A stretch of DNA of 64,000 bases from JAACFF01 sp963697305 (GTDB lineage Bacteria > Chloroflexota > Anaerolineae > Promineifilales > Promineifilaceae), in assembly GCA_963697305.1 (NCBI GenBank), contig CAVONO010000028.1:310001-374000 (forward strand), read 5' to 3'. Under the pieces are notes generated by a model that did no database searches, was not told the DNA's origin, and saw only the letters and a program-made list of their open reading frames with translations. Numbering within the stretch: position 1 is the first letter of the stretch; each line of letters opens with the position of its first letter. Shown here piece by piece: positions 63,703 to 64,000 of the stretch. The translations under genes and the position numbers were made by a program.

Positions 63703-64000
63703 AAATCCAGTTCTTGAAGACGGCCGAATCATCGGCGTAGTGCAAATAGCGAGGCCACTCTCCAACGCCCAAACGCTGATCCAGCAGCGCTGGCTGGGTT
63801 TGGTTGGCGCTGTGTTGGCGGTAACGGCCGTTGCCGGTATTGCTGTCTTCTGGCTTGGCTACTACCCTCACGCGTTCGCTTGACCAACTGCGCCAGGCCT
63901 CCCTGCAAATCGCGCAGGGAGATTTTACTCAACACGTGCCAGAAGATCGCCTGGATGAATTCGGGGAAGTGGCGCGCGCCTTCAACCAGATGAGCGCTCA
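63703..64000 (+). pseudogene. Histidine kinase, 5'-deleted and frameshifted, cut by window end
   Basis: Right after the regulator stop the frame reads NPVLEDGRIIGVVQIARPLS, the end of an extracytoplasmic sensor domain, then one membrane helix (LVGAVLAVTAVAGIAVFWLG). The first membrane helix and most of the sensor domain are missing. Near 63855 the frame shifts to LATTLTRSLDQLRQASLQIA, then GDFTQHVPEDRLDEFGEVAR, a HAMP domain that runs off the window. It is the partner of the preceding regulator. Loss of the 5' part looks like a real or assembly deletion. Confidence 0.75.

Overview
The window is about 54% G+C and has no rRNA, no intact tRNA and no CRISPR array. The gene content points to an uncultured Chloroflexota (Anaerolineae/Caldilinea-like) chromosome. 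Reasons are the MalT-type LuxR regulator, the multidomain secreted protein ending in YLPMVGR, the APH-M23-aminotransferase fusion, the KdpD/KdpE pair without kdpFABC, and the dense ABC/isomerase sugar clusters. This assignment is inference from gene content only. The 8-bp palindrome ACGGCCGT occurs about 27 times (hand count; roughly 1-2 expected by chance).

Layout. 1-1.5 kb: ECF sigma factor with the start of a downstream gene, and a toxin-antitoxin pair with a frameshifted toxin. 1.7-5.4 kb: a three-domain kinase/peptidase/aminotransferase fusion and an MgtC-like protein. 5.5-8.3 kb: an SLC13/ArsB-type transporter between two universal stress proteins. 8.4-24 kb: a minus-strand block of two broken lipoprotein paralogues, two serine-hydrolase paralogues, a LuxR ATPase regulator, a GPH sugar symporter, an aldo/keto reductase, a rhodanese and a DUF1059 protein; a tRNA 3'-half-like remnant lies at each end of this block. 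24.4-26.7 kb: a pair of overlapping radical SAM genes. 26.7-31.4 kb: a large secreted LamG/NHL protein, a transposase remnant and a lipoprotein. 31.4-38.1 kb: a potassium module (small membrane protein, KdpE-like regulator, KdpD-like kinase, KimA-like transporter), with two promoters that carry the same triple direct repeat. 38.1-58.9 kb: a 20-kb collinear minus-strand catabolic region (LarA-like racemase, creatininase family, two UPF0261/Tm-1-like proteins, a PEP-hydrolase-like TIM barrel, three xylose-isomerase-like epimerases, Gfo/Idh dehydrogenase, cupin, glycolate/lactate-oxidase-like pair, complete ABC sugar importer), headed by a GntR/FCD repressor. 59-64 kb: PII-like protein with a CPA2 antiporter, a second APH kinase, DUF1697, a ferric-reductase-like protein and a two-component system cut by the window end.

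How the genes work together. The 38-59 kb region looks like one regulon: an ABC importer takes up a sugar or cyclitol, Gfo/Idh oxidises it, TIM-barrel epimerases, cupin and creatininase-family hydrolase remodel or open it, and the FAD/Fe-S pair and LarA-like enzyme handle hydroxy acids. It recalls the hydrolytic inositol route of Thermotoga and 3-keto-sugar pathways, but with a duplicated UPF0261 family of unknown role. The 31-38 kb module looks like a KdpDE system rewired to a KimA-type potassium importer.

Caution: at least 13 genes with otherwise intact family sequence are interrupted, mostly by single-base shifts. This pattern fits residual indel errors of a long-read assembly at least as well as real gene decay. 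Those entries are typed pseudogene but may be intact in the organism.
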